Shown here: positions 53,507-62,773 of the stretch, in pieces
Position numbering within the stretch: the first letter of the stretch is position 1
Layout of the letters: the number at the start of each line of letters is the position of its first letter
Assembly: GCF_035975855.1 (NCBI RefSeq)
Contig: NZ_CP109055.1
Span: 9,610,001-9,674,000 of the forward strand
DNA: 64,000 bases
DNA from: Streptomyces sp. NBC_01304
GTDB taxonomy: Bacteria > Actinomycetota > Actinomycetes > Streptomycetales > Streptomycetaceae
Reading direction: 5' to 3'
The notes under the pieces: generated by a model
What the model saw: the letters and a program-made list of their open reading frames with translations, nothing else
What the model was told of the DNA's origin: nothing
Database searches by the model: none
Translations under genes and position numbers: made by a program

Positions 53507-55996
53507 ATGTCCGACCCCGTGTCCCGGAGATCCGCACTGCGTCTGATGGGCGGCGCCATCACGGTCGCCGCCGCGGCCACCGCAGGCCTGTCCACCCCCT
53601 CGCACGCGGCCGCGCACGCCCACGGCCAGGGCCCGGCGGCGGGCCGCCGTGTCGAGGCGCTCATCGCCAGGCTTTCCCTCGTCGAGAAGATCTCCCTGCT
53701 GCACGGCGCCCAGGACCCCCAGGCCCTCGGCCAGGCCGGCTACGTCCCCGGCGTCCCCCGCCTGAACATCCCGCCCATGCGCCTCGCCGACGGCCCGGCC
53801 GGCGTCCGCGTCCAGGAGCACGCCACCGCACTGCCCGCACCCGTCCTGCTCGCCTCCGCCTTCGACCCCGAGCTGGCCCGTGCGTACGGCCAGGTCATCG
53901 GCAGGGAAGGCCGGGCGCTCGGCCAGGACGTGCTGCTCTCGCCCATGTGCAACCTGATCCGCACCCCGTACGCCGGGCGGAATTTCGAGACCTTCAGCGA
54001 GGACCCGCTGCTCACCGCCGACCTGGTCTCCCAGGAGATCAGGGGCATCCAGGGCGAGGGGCTCATCGCGACGGTGAAGCACTTCGCGATGAACAATCAG
54101 GAGCAGGACCGCATGTCGATCGACGTGCGGGTCGGCGAGCAGACCATGCACGAGACCGAGCTACGCGGCTTCGAGGCCGCCATCGCCGCCGGGGCGGGCT
54201 CGGTCATGGGCGCGTACAACAAGGTCAACGGCACCTTCGCCTGCGAGAGCAAGCCGCTCCTCACGGACGTCCTGCGGGATCGCTGGGGCTTCGACGGCTG
54301 GGTCATGACCGACTGGTTCGCCGCGCACAGCACCGCGCAGGCGATCGCCGCGGGCCTCGACATGGAGATGCCCGACGACTCCCACTTCGGCCCGGCCCTG
54401 CAGAAGGCGGTGGAGGACGGCAGCGTCCCGCAGGCCCACGTCGACCGCTCGGTGCGCCGCATCCTGAGCGTCATGGACCGCTTCGGCCTGCTCGACGGCA
54501 GCGCCCCCGACCGTCCCTCCCGCAACCCCGAGGCGGGCGCCGCGGTCGCCCTCGACATCGCGAAGGCCGGCGCCACGCTGCTGCGCAACGAGCGCGGAGC
54601 CCTGCCGCTGACCGGCCGCGCCGCCCGCAGCATCGCCGTGATCGGCCCCACCGGCGAGGTCCCCTTCGTCAGCGGCGGCGGCAGCGCCCACGTCATCCCC
54701 GACCGCGCCGAGAGCCCGCTCCAGGCGCTGCGCAAGCGGGCGGGCCGCGGCGCCGACGTCTCGTACGCGGTCGGCGAGGACCTGTTCGGCAAGCCCATCC
54801 CCAAGGGCGCCTTCAGCCCCAGGGGCTTCGACCCCGAGGGCCACGGCGTAGGCAAGAACGAGACGTGGACCTTCGACGGCACGATCGACATCGGGAAGGA
54901 GGACGAGTGGACGTTCGTCATCCACTACTCCGGTGAGCGCCCCGAAGTGCTGCTCGACGGCGCGGAACTCTTCCCCAAACTGCCCGGATACGGCGAGTAC
55001 TTCAGCGGCGGCCTGGTCAGCGCCGCACCCGACGGGCTCATGGTGCGCCGCAAGACACTGGAGCTGCCCGCCGGGAAGCACACGCTCAAGATCACCGCGA
55101 AGGGCGGCGGCGAGGGGCAGATCTTCCGCCTCCGTCGGGTCACCGGGGCCACCCGCGCCGCGGACGTCGCCGAGGCCGTGGCGGACGCCCGGGCCGCGCA
55201 CAGCGTGGTGCTCTTCGCCTACGAGGACGCGACCGAGGGCCAGGACCGCACCACCGTCGCCCTGCCCGGCCACCAGGAGGCCCTGATCGAGGCGGTGACC
55301 GCGGCCAACCCCCGCACCACCGTCGTCCTCAACACCTCGTCCGCGACCTCGATGCCCTGGCTCGATGCGACCGCCGCGGTGCTGCAGATGTACTACCCCG
55401 GCCAGGAGGGCGCCGCCGCGACCGCCGCGGTGCTCTTCGGCGACGCCGATCCCGGGGGCCGCCTGACCCAGTCGTTCCCGTCCGACGACACCGGCCACCC
55501 GACGGCCGGCAACCCCGGGCGCTATCCCGGCGTCGACGGTCGCGAGGAGTACTCGGAGGGCATCCACGTCGGATACCGCTGGTACGCCGCCGAGGGCGTG
55601 GAGCCGCTGTTCCCGTTCGGACACGGCTTGTCCTACACGACGTTCGCGTACGCCGACCCGACGGTGCACGCCACCCGGGACGGGCTCGCGGTCGGCTTCA
55701 CCGTGCGCAACACCGGGCACCGCACCGGCATCGAGGTCGCCCAGATCTATCTGGCACCGTCGCCCGAACTCACCCTCGATCAACCGGAGTCGGCCCTCGC
55801 CGGATACCGCAGGCTCAAGCTGCGGGCGGGGGAGCGGCGCCGGGTCACCGTGCATGTCACCAGGCGCTCGCTGTCCTCGTGGGACGCCGAGCGGCACGAC
55901 TGGGTGCTCGGCACCGGGCGCCGCGAGGTGCGCATCGGCTCCTCGTCGACGGATCTGCGGCTGACGGCCCAGGCGAAGGTGGGTGGCCGGTCATGA
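53507..55996 (+). CDS. Secreted glycoside hydrolase family 3 beta-glucosidase
   Basis: An 829-residue protein with a twin-arginine-type signal (SRRSALRLMGG, hydrophobic core, cleavage near SHAAA). The GH3 N-terminal barrel contains RLADGPAGVRV, KHFAMNNQEQDR and the nucleophile Asp in GWVMTDWFAA. The second domain follows, with an inserted PA14-like carbohydrate-binding domain around residues 415-545 (TWTFDGTIDIGKEDEWTFVI). The C-terminus is fibronectin-III-like (VGFTVRNTGHRTGIEVAQIY). It releases terminal glucose or related sugars from plant glycans or glycosides outside the cell. GTTCAAC-type repeats in 53338-53360 may belong to its promoter. Its stop overlaps the esterase start. Confidence 0.93.
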   Translation: MSDPVSRRSALRLMGGAITVAAAATAGLSTPSHAAAHAHGQGPAAGRRVEALIARLSLVEKISLLHGAQDPQALGQAGYVPGVPRLNIPPMRLADGPAGVRVQEHATALPAPVLLASAFDPELARAYGQVIGREGRALGQDVLLSPMCNLIRTPYAGRNFETFSEDPLLTADLVSQEIRGIQGEGLIATVKHFAMNNQEQDRMSIDVRVGEQTMHETELRGFEAAIAAGAGSVMGAYNKVNGTFACESKPLLTDVLRDRWGFDGWVMTDWFAAHSTAQAIAAGLDMEMPDDSHFGPALQKAVEDGSVPQAHVDRSVRRILSVMDRFGLLDGSAPDRPSRNPEAGAAVALDIAKAGATLLRNERGALPLTGRAARSIAVIGPTGEVPFVSGGGSAHVIPDRAESPLQALRKRAGRGADVSYAVGEDLFGKPIPKGAFSPRGFDPEGHGVGKNETWTFDGTIDIGKEDEWTFVIHYSGERPEVLLDGAELFPKLPGYGEYFSGGLVSAAPDGLMVRRKTLELPAGKHTLKITAKGGGEGQIFRLRRVTGATRAADVAEAVADARAAHSVVLFAYEDATEGQDRTTVALPGHQEALIEAVTAANPRTTVVLNTSSATSMPWLDATAAVLQMYYPGQEGAAATAAVLFGDADPGGRLTQSFPSDDTGHPTAGNPGRYPGVDGREEYSEGIHVGYRWYAAEGVEPLFPFGHGLSYTTFAYADPTVHATRDGLAVGFTVRNTGHRTGIEVAQIYLAPSPELTLDQPESALAGYRRLKLRAGERRRVTVHVTRRSLSSWDAERHDWVLGTGRREVRIGSSSTDLRLTAQAKVGGRS

Positions 55997-57648
55997 GCGG
56001 TCGGATACGTTCCCTCATATCCGGTACGGCCCTACGTTCCTGGGGGCGCCCGGCGACGCTGGCGGTGGCCACGCTGCTCGTCGCCGGGGCCCCGGCCCCC
56101 GCGGCGGCCGCCGGTTCCGCGTCGCCGCCCCGCCAGACGGTCGTGGCGACCGACGCGGGCCTGGTCCGCGGCGCGGCGACCGCCGAGGGCCGACAGTTCC
56201 TCGGCATCCCCTACGCCCAGCAGCCCGTGGGGAAGTCGCGCTGGAAGGCGCCCCGCCCCGCGAAGGACTGGCACGGCGTACGGGACGCCACCGGGTTCGG
56301 CAACCGGTGCGTGCAGACCCGGAGTTGGGACCCCGGCTATGAACAGCCCAGCCACACCGAGGACTGCCTCGACCTGAACGTCTACAGCCCGGACGGGCAC
56401 GGCGCCGTGCGGCGCCCGGTCATGGTGTGGCTGCACGGCGGCGGGCTCGTCGCGGGCGCCGGCGAGGACATCGTGCCGGACACCTTCGCGCGGCGGACCG
56501 GCGCGGTCGTGGTGACCGTCAACTACCGGCTCGGCGCGATGGGCTTCCTCGCCACCGCGGGCCTCGACGGCGAGGCGCCCGACCGGGTTTCCGGCAACTA
56601 CGGCTTCCTCGACCAGCAGGCGGCGCTGCGCTGGGTGCGTACCAACATCGGCCGCTTCGGCGGCGACCCCGGGCGCGTGACCATCGCGGGCGAGTCCGCG
56701 GGTGGCGGCTCCGTCTGCACCCAGCTCGCCTCGCCCACCGCACGCGGCCTCCACCGGGCGGGCATCATCCAGAGCGGCGCGTACGGCGACTGCGCGGCCC
56801 GCGAGCAGAAGCAGGCAGTCGCCGACGGGGCCGCCTTCGCCGCGAAGCTGGGCTGCCCCGCGCCCGGCGGCGACGCGAAGGCCTCCCTGGCCTGCCTGCG
56901 CGGCAAGTCCGCGAAGGAGATCCTCGACGCACAGGCCGGATTCCGCTGGGCGGGCGTGGTCGGCGGCGACTTCCTGCCCGAGCAGCCGGCGCGGGCCTTC
57001 GCGCGCGGCGCGGCGGCCGGGGTACCGGTGATGAACGGGGCCAACCAGGACGAAGGCACTCTCTTCGCCTTCGGCGAGTACGACGCCCAGGGCAAGCCCC
57101 TCACCGCGCAGGAGTATCCGGCGGCGCTGGCCCGGCAGTTCGGGCCGGTCCAGGGCGGCAAGGCGCTGGCCCGCTATCCGCTGGCCTCGTATCCCTCGCC
57201 GAGCCTCGCGTACGGCACCGCCATCGGCGACCACTTGATGGCCTGCCCCGCGCTGCGCCTCGACCGCACCCTGGCCGGGCGCGGCAAGGTGTACGCCTAT
57301 GAGTTCGCGGACCGTACCTCGCCGCCGTTCGCCTCGCTGCGGAACATGGGCACGAAGTTCGCCTTCGGCGCGACGCACGTGAACGAAGTGCAGTACCTCT
57401 TCAAGCACTTCGGCCTGGAGACTCCGCTCAACGCCGAGCAGCGGGTCCTGGCCCGGCAGATGGTGCAGTACTGGGGCTCCTTCATCCAGGGCGGACCGCC
57501 GCGCGCCGAGGGCGGGCCGGTCATGCCCGACGGACCCGGCGGACGCGTTCTGTCGCTGCGTACCGCCTCCGCCGGATCCAGCGTGATCAGCACCTCCGTG
57601 CACCGTGAGCACCTGTGCGACCTCTGGGACGCGGCCGACACCGTGTGA
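55993..57648 (+). CDS. Secreted type B carboxylesterase
   Basis: A 551-residue protein with a signal peptide ending near APAAAAG. The carboxylesterase signature EDCLDLNVYSP, oxyanion hole VWLHGGGLVAG, nucleophile Ser in ITIAGESAGGGSVC-type context (TIAGESAGG), acidic residue in NQDEGTLF and histidine in GATHVNEVQYLF complete the triad. The ATG overlaps the GH3 stop (ATGA), so both enzymes are co-expressed. It probably removes acyl groups from the plant glycosides handled by the glycosidase. Confidence 0.92.
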   Translation: MSGRIRSLISGTALRSWGRPATLAVATLLVAGAPAPAAAAGSASPPRQTVVATDAGLVRGAATAEGRQFLGIPYAQQPVGKSRWKAPRPAKDWHGVRDATGFGNRCVQTRSWDPGYEQPSHTEDCLDLNVYSPDGHGAVRRPVMVWLHGGGLVAGAGEDIVPDTFARRTGAVVVTVNYRLGAMGFLATAGLDGEAPDRVSGNYGFLDQQAALRWVRTNIGRFGGDPGRVTIAGESAGGGSVCTQLASPTARGLHRAGIIQSGAYGDCAAREQKQAVADGAAFAAKLGCPAPGGDAKASLACLRGKSAKEILDAQAGFRWAGVVGGDFLPEQPARAFARGAAAGVPVMNGANQDEGTLFAFGEYDAQGKPLTAQEYPAALARQFGPVQGGKALARYPLASYPSPSLAYGTAIGDHLMACPALRLDRTLAGRGKVYAYEFADRTSPPFASLRNMGTKFAFGATHVNEVQYLFKHFGLETPLNAEQRVLARQMVQYWGSFIQGGPPRAEGGPVMPDGPGGRVLSLRTASAGSSVISTSVHREHLCDLWDAADTV

Positions 57649-57776
57649 TCCAGTAGGCTGCCCGGCGTGCGCGGGGTCCTGTTCCGTCGTCCACTCACAG
57701 GACGGACGGGAATGTGACGACAGGACCCGGGGGAAGCGCACGCCGGGCAGAAGCACAGGCACAGGGAGGACCGGCG

Positions 57777-58430
57777 TTGCACGTCCAGGAGTGGCTCGAG
57801 ACCGTACCCGCGGTGAGCATCTACATCCTGGTGGGGGTGGTCATCGGAGTGGAAAGCCTCGGCATTCCGCTGCCGGGCGAGATCATCCTCATCAGCGCCG
57901 CGCTGCTGGCCTCGCAGAACGGCGAGATCGACCCGTTCATCCTGGGCGCCTGCGCCACCACGGGAGCCATCGTCGGCGACTCCATCGGCTATGCGATCGG
58001 CCGCAAGGGCGGCCGGCCGCTGCTCGCCTGGCTGGGCAAGAAGTTCCCCAGACACTTCAGCGAGGCGCACATCGCCACCGCTGAGCGGTCCTTCCAGAAG
58101 TGGGGCATGTGGGCCGTCTTCTTCGGCCGGTTCGTCGCCCTGCTGCGGATCTTCGCGGGCCCGCTCGCGGGCGTACTGCGCATGCCGTACTGGAAGTTCG
58201 CCGTCGCCAACGTCTTCGGCGGGGTGTTGTGGGCGGGCGGCACCACGGCCGTCATCTACTACATCGGGGTCGTCGCGGAGTCCTGGCTGAAGAAGTTCTC
58301 CTGGGCCGGACTCGCCCTCGCCGTGGCGATCGGCCTGGCCTCGATGCTGTACGTCAAGCGCCGCACGAAGAAGGCGCATTCGGCGGCGCGGGCGGCGGAA
58401 ACGCTGCCGCCGCCCGTGGCCGCCGAGTAG
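57777..58430 (+). CDS. DedA-family membrane protein
   Basis: About 217 residues with the DedA/VTT core: ESLGIPLPGEIILISAALLA, then GAIVGDSIGYAIGRKGGRPL, and the conserved FFGRFVALLRIFAGPLAGVL. DedA proteins are inner-membrane proteins linked to lipid-carrier flipping and membrane homeostasis. TTG 57777 follows GGAGGACCGGCG and gives the family-typical start HVQEWLE; GTG 57714 in the same frame would add 21 residues. Confidence 0.9.
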   Translation: MHVQEWLETVPAVSIYILVGVVIGVESLGIPLPGEIILISAALLASQNGEIDPFILGACATTGAIVGDSIGYAIGRKGGRPLLAWLGKKFPRHFSEAHIATAERSFQKWGMWAVFFGRFVALLRIFAGPLAGVLRMPYWKFAVANVFGGVLWAGGTTAVIYYIGVVAESWLKKFSWAGLALAVAIGLASMLYVKRRTKKAHSAARAAETLPPPVAAE

Positions 58431-58438
58431 GCGGGGTC

Positions 58439-58969
58439 TCAGCCCTCGTGGGCGGCGCGGTGCTGCTTGGCCAGCTCGGTGTACATCAGCGCGTTGAGCT
58501 TGATGCCCTCACGCTCCTCGTCGGTCAGCGGCCTGCGCACCTTGGCGGGCACACCGGCGACCAGGGAGCCCGGCGGCACCTGCATGCCCTGCGGGACGAG
58601 GGCCTGGGCCGCGACCAGTGAACCGGCGCCGATCACCGCGCCGTTGAGGATCGTGGCACCCATGCCGATCAGGCAGTCGTCCTCGACCGTGCAGCCGTGC
58701 ACCGTCGCGTTGTGGCCGACCGAGACGCGCTCGCCGATCGTCACCGGGTAGCCGGGGTCGACGTGCACGGTGCAGTTGTCCTGGATGTTGCTGTCGGCGC
58801 CGAGCACGATCGGACCGCAGTCGGCGCGCAGGACCGCGTGGTACCAGAGGCTGGCACCCGGCTTCAGCGTCACGTCGCCGACCACGACGGAGGTGGGCGC
58901 GCAGAACGCCTCCCCGTCCACCTCGGGGTCCTTGCCGCCGACCCCCGCGATCAACGCCTGCTCTGCCAT
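58439..58969 (-). CDS. Gamma-carbonic-anhydrase-like hexapeptide protein
   Basis: A 176-residue left-handed beta-helix protein. Metal-ligand histidines appear in IQDNCTVHVDPG, VSVGHNATVHGCTV as in gamma-class carbonic anhydrases. The C-terminal helix (LTDEEREGIKLNALMYTELA) is typical of the YrdA/PaaY-like group. True hydratase activity is not certain, as several active-site loop residues vary in this group. Confidence 0.9.
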   Translation of the reverse strand: MAEQALIAGVGGKDPEVDGEAFCAPTSVVVGDVTLKPGASLWYHAVLRADCGPIVLGADSNIQDNCTVHVDPGYPVTIGERVSVGHNATVHGCTVEDDCLIGMGATILNGAVIGAGSLVAAQALVPQGMQVPPGSLVAGVPAKVRRPLTDEEREGIKLNALMYTELAKQHRAAHEG

Positions 58970-59110
58970 GACGTGCTCCTGCTTCTCAAGTTCCGAGTTC
59001 CGTCGCGCCTGAGGGAACCGTAAGCGACGCAGGCGGCCGGGGGAGCGGTGGGGTGAAGATCACAGGTCGCCGCACTCTTGGGTGCGGGCCGCGCTGAGTA
59101 CCGTGTGCAG

Positions 59111-59890
59111 GTGCCGAAGGACAGGAACACGTTCTCATCTCTGGCCGCGCGGCGGGATTCTCTGGCCGCCTGGCGCGGCCGTGCGGTCACGCGTGCCGTC
59201 CAGGCCGGCTGGCGCTGGGTGCAGCGGGCGGGTGCGGTGACGGCCGACCGCCCCGGCCGGCTGCGCTTCGCCGCGATCGGCGCGGGAACCAAGCTGGCCT
59301 TCCCGCAGGGCACCGTCTTCGGCGAGCCCTGGATCGAGCTGGGCCGGCACTGCATCGTGGCCGAACAGGTCACGCTGACCGCGGGGATGATGCCGGATCT
59401 GGACCTCGGGCCCGAGCCGATCCTGCGTATCGGCAACGGCGTGGTGCTGGGCCGCGGCAGCCATGTCATCGCCGATACGACGGTGACGATCGGGGACGAC
59501 TGCTACTTCGGCCCCTATGTCTACGTGACGTCCACGAACCACAGTTACGACGATCCGCATCAGCCCGTCGGCAAGCAGTGGCCCCGCATGGAGCCGGTGG
59601 AGATCGGCGCGGGCTGCTGGATCGGGACGAACGCGGTGATCCTGCCGGGCGCCCGGCTCGGCCGCAATGTCGTGGTCGCGGCGGGCGCGGTGGTCCGCGG
59701 CGAGATCCCCGACCACGCGGTGGTGGCCGGGGCGCCCGCCCGGGTCGTGCGCACCTGGGACGCGGAACAGGGCTGGCAGCCGCCGCTGCGTACGCCGGCG
59801 CCGGTGCCGATCCCGGAAGGCATCACGCCCGAAGAGCTGCTCGCGCTGGCTGAGTTGGAGGACCTGGACGGGTCAGCGGCAGGCCAGTAG
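59111..59890 (+). CDS. Hexapeptide-repeat acyltransferase
   Basis: A 259-residue LbH acyltransferase. The repeats run from LGRHCIVAEQVTLTAG to VVAAGAVVRGEIPDHAVVAG, and the catalytic-type histidine is in YVTSTNHSYDDP. It resembles WcaF/maltose-O-acetyltransferase-like acetyltransferases with an added basic N-terminus (SLAARRDSLAAWRGRAVTR). The donor is probably acetyl-CoA; the acceptor is unknown. GTG 59111 (VPKDRNTFSS) is preferred. Confidence 0.88.
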   Translation: MPKDRNTFSSLAARRDSLAAWRGRAVTRAVQAGWRWVQRAGAVTADRPGRLRFAAIGAGTKLAFPQGTVFGEPWIELGRHCIVAEQVTLTAGMMPDLDLGPEPILRIGNGVVLGRGSHVIADTTVTIGDDCYFGPYVYVTSTNHSYDDPHQPVGKQWPRMEPVEIGAGCWIGTNAVILPGARLGRNVVVAAGAVVRGEIPDHAVVAGAPARVVRTWDAEQGWQPPLRTPAPVPIPEGITPEELLALAELEDLDGSAAGQ

Positions 59891-59947
59891 GTCGTACGTT
59901 GACCGCTCAGGTCGTACGCTGCCGGCTCAGGTCCTACGTCGCCCGCC
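59888..59947. repeat. Three imperfect 20-bp tandem repeats
   Basis: Units of the form CTCAGGTCGTACGCTGCCGG repeat across the end of the acyltransferase gene and the gap before the convergent transporter. Confidence 0.7.
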
Positions 59948-59967
59948 CGCCCGGCGATGACGCGCGC

Positions 59968-60834
59968 TCAGCCGCTCGCAAGCAGCACCGTGCCCACCAG
60001 CGCGAGCCCCGCGCCCGCCGCCTGCACCGCCTTCAGGCGCTCCTTCAGCAGGCCGAGCGCGGCCAGTGCGGTGACCACGGGGTAGAGCGAGGAGAGCACG
60101 GCGGCCACGGTGACCGGACCGGCCTGCGCGGCCATCGAGTAGGTGCCGTTGGCCGCCACATCGGCCAGGCCCACGAAGGCGAGTGCGGGCAGCGCGGCCC
60201 AGATCACCTTCATGCCGCCCTCCTCGGGCAGGGCGCTCGCGCCCCGCTTCACGGAGACGAACAGGGCCGCGCCGCCCGCCGCCACGTTGGTCACGCGCTG
60301 GATGAACAGGGCGAGGAAGAGCCCGGTCAGGTTGGTGGACGCCTCGGCGATCAGCGCCATCACCGCCCCGAAGCCGAATGCCGCGAGCAGCGTGAGCAGG
60401 ATGGCCTGGCGCTGCACCGGGGCGCCGCGGAACTGCGGTCCGCCCGCGAGGACGATGCCGACCACGGCCACCGCGATGCCGCCGTACTGCAGCAGGCCGG
60501 GCCGCTCGCCCAGGATCAGCCCCACGCCCACGGGGACCGCGACACCCACCGAGCCGAGCGGCGAGACGACGCCCATCGGGCCGAGTGCGAGGGCCTTGTA
60601 GAAGGCGAGCATCGCCACCGGACCGACCGCGCCGGCCGCAACGGCGAACCACAACTGCGGTCCCCACTCGCTCCACCCGCCGGTCGCCACGACGACTCCG
60701 CCGAGCACCACGACCGCGACGCACTGCGAGACCACGACCACCGTGAGGGCCGGGATGCGTCGCGTCAGCAGCCCGCCGCCGAAGTCGGCCAGCCCCCAAA
60801 GGAGACTGGTGGCCAGGGCGAAGATGGCTGTCAT
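59968..60834 (-). CDS. EamA/DMT-family transporter
   Basis: A 288-residue protein with ten predicted helices in two EamA repeats (MTAIFALATSLLWGLADFGG; LAFVGLADVAANGTYSMAAQ). Family features include GPVAMLAFYKALALGPMGVV and the C-terminal SSLYPVVTALAALGLLKERL. It probably exports a metabolite. ATG 60834 follows GAGGTCTCCCG. It is divergent from an XRE-cupin regulator, its probable controller. Confidence 0.92.
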   Translation of the reverse strand: MTAIFALATSLLWGLADFGGGLLTRRIPALTVVVVSQCVAVVVLGGVVVATGGWSEWGPQLWFAVAAGAVGPVAMLAFYKALALGPMGVVSPLGSVGVAVPVGVGLILGERPGLLQYGGIAVAVVGIVLAGGPQFRGAPVQRQAILLTLLAAFGFGAVMALIAEASTNLTGLFLALFIQRVTNVAAGGAALFVSVKRGASALPEEGGMKVIWAALPALAFVGLADVAANGTYSMAAQAGPVTVAAVLSSLYPVVTALAALGLLKERLKAVQAAGAGLALVGTVLLASG

Positions 60835-60852
60835 CGGGAGACCTCGCAGTAA

Positions 60853-60913
60853 AGTGCAGTGTGTTGAACGCTTCGGTACGCTCCGGTTCACCACACAGTA
60901 GTTCAGTGCAGTG
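60853..60913. promoter_or_regulatory. Operator candidates between transporter and regulator genes
   Basis: AGTGCAGTG occurs at 60853-60861 and 60905-60913. GTGTGTTGAAC and a GTTCACCACAC-like complement lie between them. This arrangement in a short divergent promoter region suggests binding sites of the XRE-cupin regulator. Confidence 0.55.
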
Positions 60914-60952
60914 GACTGTGTCATCCAAAATCTTGGACTGAATGGACGGGAT

Positions 60953-61525
60953 GTGTCTGACCTCGATCAGCTCACGCAGTCGCTCGCGCGCAATCTGAAG
61001 CGCTGGCGCGGCGAACGCGGCTTCACCCTGGACGCGCTCGCGGCCCGTGCGGGCGTCAGCCGGGGAATGATCATCCAGATCGAGCAGGCGCGCACCAATC
61101 CCAGCGTGGGCACCACGGTCAAGCTCGCCGACGCGCTGGGCGTCAGCATCACCACGCTCCTCGACTACGAGCAGGGCTCCCAGGTCAGGCTGGTGCCCGA
61201 GGAGCAGGCCGTCCGGATGTGGTCCACGGACGCGGGCAGTTACACCAAGCTCCTGGTCGGCACCGAGACGCGAGGCCCCTTCGAGCTGTGGGACTGGCGC
61301 CTGATGCCGGGCGACGGCAGCCAGTCCGACGCCCACCCGGCGGGCACGGTCGAGCTGCTCCATGTCACCGCGGGCGAACTCACGCTGTCGGTGGACGGCG
61401 TGGACCACGCGGTGCCGGCCGGTACGTCCGCGACCTTCGAGGCGAACGTGCCGCACGGCTACCGCAACGACGGCAAGGACCCGGTCGAGATGACGATGGC
61501 CGTGTCCATCCCGCCCGCCCGCTGA
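60953..61525 (+). CDS. XRE-cupin transcriptional regulator
   Basis: A 190-residue protein: HTH (LARNLKRWRGERGFTLDALA, VSRGMIIQIEQARTNPSVGT) and a C-terminal cupin (LLHVTAGELTLSVDGVDHAV, FEANVPHGYRNDG). XRE-cupin regulators sense a small ligand in the cupin. GTG 60953 gives the usual start (VSDLDQLTQSLARNL); the frame reaches 60911. It is divergent from the EamA transporter. Confidence 0.9.
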   Translation: MSDLDQLTQSLARNLKRWRGERGFTLDALAARAGVSRGMIIQIEQARTNPSVGTTVKLADALGVSITTLLDYEQGSQVRLVPEEQAVRMWSTDAGSYTKLLVGTETRGPFELWDWRLMPGDGSQSDAHPAGTVELLHVTAGELTLSVDGVDHAVPAGTSATFEANVPHGYRNDGKDPVEMTMAVSIPPAR

Positions 61526-61603
61526 GCCGTCCGCCCCCGGGCGCCCCGCTCGCCCGCTGAGACACCCGGGCGGCGTGGCGGCGGGCGTTGTTAACGTGCC
61601 GTC

Positions 61604-62167
61604 ATGCGCGCACCACTTGGGAACTTCGACGACGCCCGGCCCGCCCCCGACTGCCTCGACCTGCTGACCCCTCCGGTCGCCGAGGCGGTCCGCCACTGGC
61701 GCGGCACCGTACCCGCCGAGCAGATCGTGTACGTCGACACCGATCCGGAGATCGCCGACACGGCCGTCTTCGTCGAGCACTACGGCCCCGAACTGCTCGA
61801 CCAGTCCGCGAACTGCGTGGTCGTCGCGGGCAAGCGCGGCGGCGAGACCGGCCTCGCCGCATGCGTGGTGCTCTCCCGCACCCGGGTCGACGTCAACGGT
61901 GCGGTACGTCGCCAACTCGGCGCCCGCAAGGCCTCGTTCGCCCCCATGGACCTCGCGACCGGCGAGACCGGCATGGAGTACGGCGGCATCACGCCGATCG
62001 GCCTGCCCGCCGAGTGGCCGCTGCTTGTGGACGCCGCGGTCGTGGACTCCCCGTACGTCCTGATCGGCAGCGGCCGGCGGCGCGGCAAGCTGATCGTGCC
62101 CGGCAAGCTCTTCGCGGAGCTTCCGGGAGCCGTCGTCCTCGACGGGCTCGGCGTCGCGGCCGGCTGA
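61604..62167 (+). CDS. YbaK/ProX-type aminoacyl-tRNA deacylase domain protein
   Basis: A 187-residue single-domain protein. The family core is seen in SANCVVVAGKRGGETGLAAC, the substrate-lysine region VRRQLGARKASFAP, and the C-terminal GGITPIGLPAEWPLLVDAAV. Members hydrolyse mischarged aminoacyl-tRNAs such as Cys- or Ala-tRNAPro in trans. Its stop lies 2 bp from the end of the convergent HxlR gene. Confidence 0.9.
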   Translation: MRAPLGNFDDARPAPDCLDLLTPPVAEAVRHWRGTVPAEQIVYVDTDPEIADTAVFVEHYGPELLDQSANCVVVAGKRGGETGLAACVVLSRTRVDVNGAVRRQLGARKASFAPMDLATGETGMEYGGITPIGLPAEWPLLVDAAVVDSPYVLIGSGRRRGKLIVPGKLFAELPGAVVLDGLGVAAG

Positions 62168-62169
62168 CC

Positions 62170-62718
62170 TCAGGCGCTGTCCGGCCGCGCCCCGAACCGC
62201 TCGCGCACATCGGGGCGTTGGGCCAGCCGCTCCGGGAACCCCGGCCCCATTTCCCCGCGTACGGCACCGGCCTTCAGCGGCTCTCCGCAGTGCTCGCACA
62301 CCACCACCGCACTCGTGGTGTGCCCGCACTCCTCGTGCCGCAGCGTCACCGGAGGCCCCTGTGGACCGGACAGCCAGCGGTCGCCCCACGCCGTGAGGGC
62401 CATCAGCACGGGGTAGAAGTCCCGGCCCTTGTCGGTGAGGACGTACTCGAACCGCTCGGGCCGCTGCTGATACGGCACCCGCTCGAGCAGTCCCTCCTCG
62501 ACCAGGCGCTGCAGCCGGACCGTCAGCGTGTTGCGGGCCAGGCCCAGCGAGTGCTGGAAGTCGTCGAAGCGCCGCACCCCGTAGAAGGCCTCGCGCAGCA
62601 CCAGGGGAGTCCACCAGTCGCCGAGCAGGTCCATGGTGCGGGCGATGGAACAGGGCCAGTGCGCAAGGGAAGTTCGCTTCACCCGGTCCACGATAGAGGG
62701 TTGTTCAACGGGACCCAC
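62170..62718 (-). CDS. HxlR-family transcriptional regulator
   Basis: A 182-residue winged-helix protein. The HxlR core is clear: CSIARTMDLLGDWWTPLVLR, FDDFQHSLGLARNTLTVRL, GLLERVPYQQRPERFEYVLT. A C-terminal extension holds two Cys pairs (EECGHTTSAVVVCEHCG) that may bind metal or sense redox state. The start may be GTG 62718 or GTG 62691. It is divergent from the molybdopterin oxidoreductase gene. Confidence 0.92.
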   Translation of the reverse strand: MGPVEQPSIVDRVKRTSLAHWPCSIARTMDLLGDWWTPLVLREAFYGVRRFDDFQHSLGLARNTLTVRLQRLVEEGLLERVPYQQRPERFEYVLTDKGRDFYPVLMALTAWGDRWLSGPQGPPVTLRHEECGHTTSAVVVCEHCGEPLKAGAVRGEMGPGFPERLAQRPDVRERFGARPDSA

Positions 62719-62731
62719 CCCGATACCGTCC

Positions 62732-62756
62732 AGTAAGTTGCTCTACAGGACTTACT
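62732..62756. promoter_or_regulatory. Inverted repeat operator candidate (HxlR/oxidoreductase)
   Basis: AGTAAGT and ACTTACT lie 11 nt apart in the 55-bp divergent gap, a plausible HxlR operator controlling the oxidoreductase gene. Confidence 0.55.
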
Positions 62757-62773
62757 CGGCCGGGAGTGCCCAG

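Noticed and set aside
59927..62614. 895-residue open frame on the - strand
   Set aside because: Crosses the EamA, XRE-cupin, YbaK and HxlR genes in the wrong frame or strand; no domain is visible.
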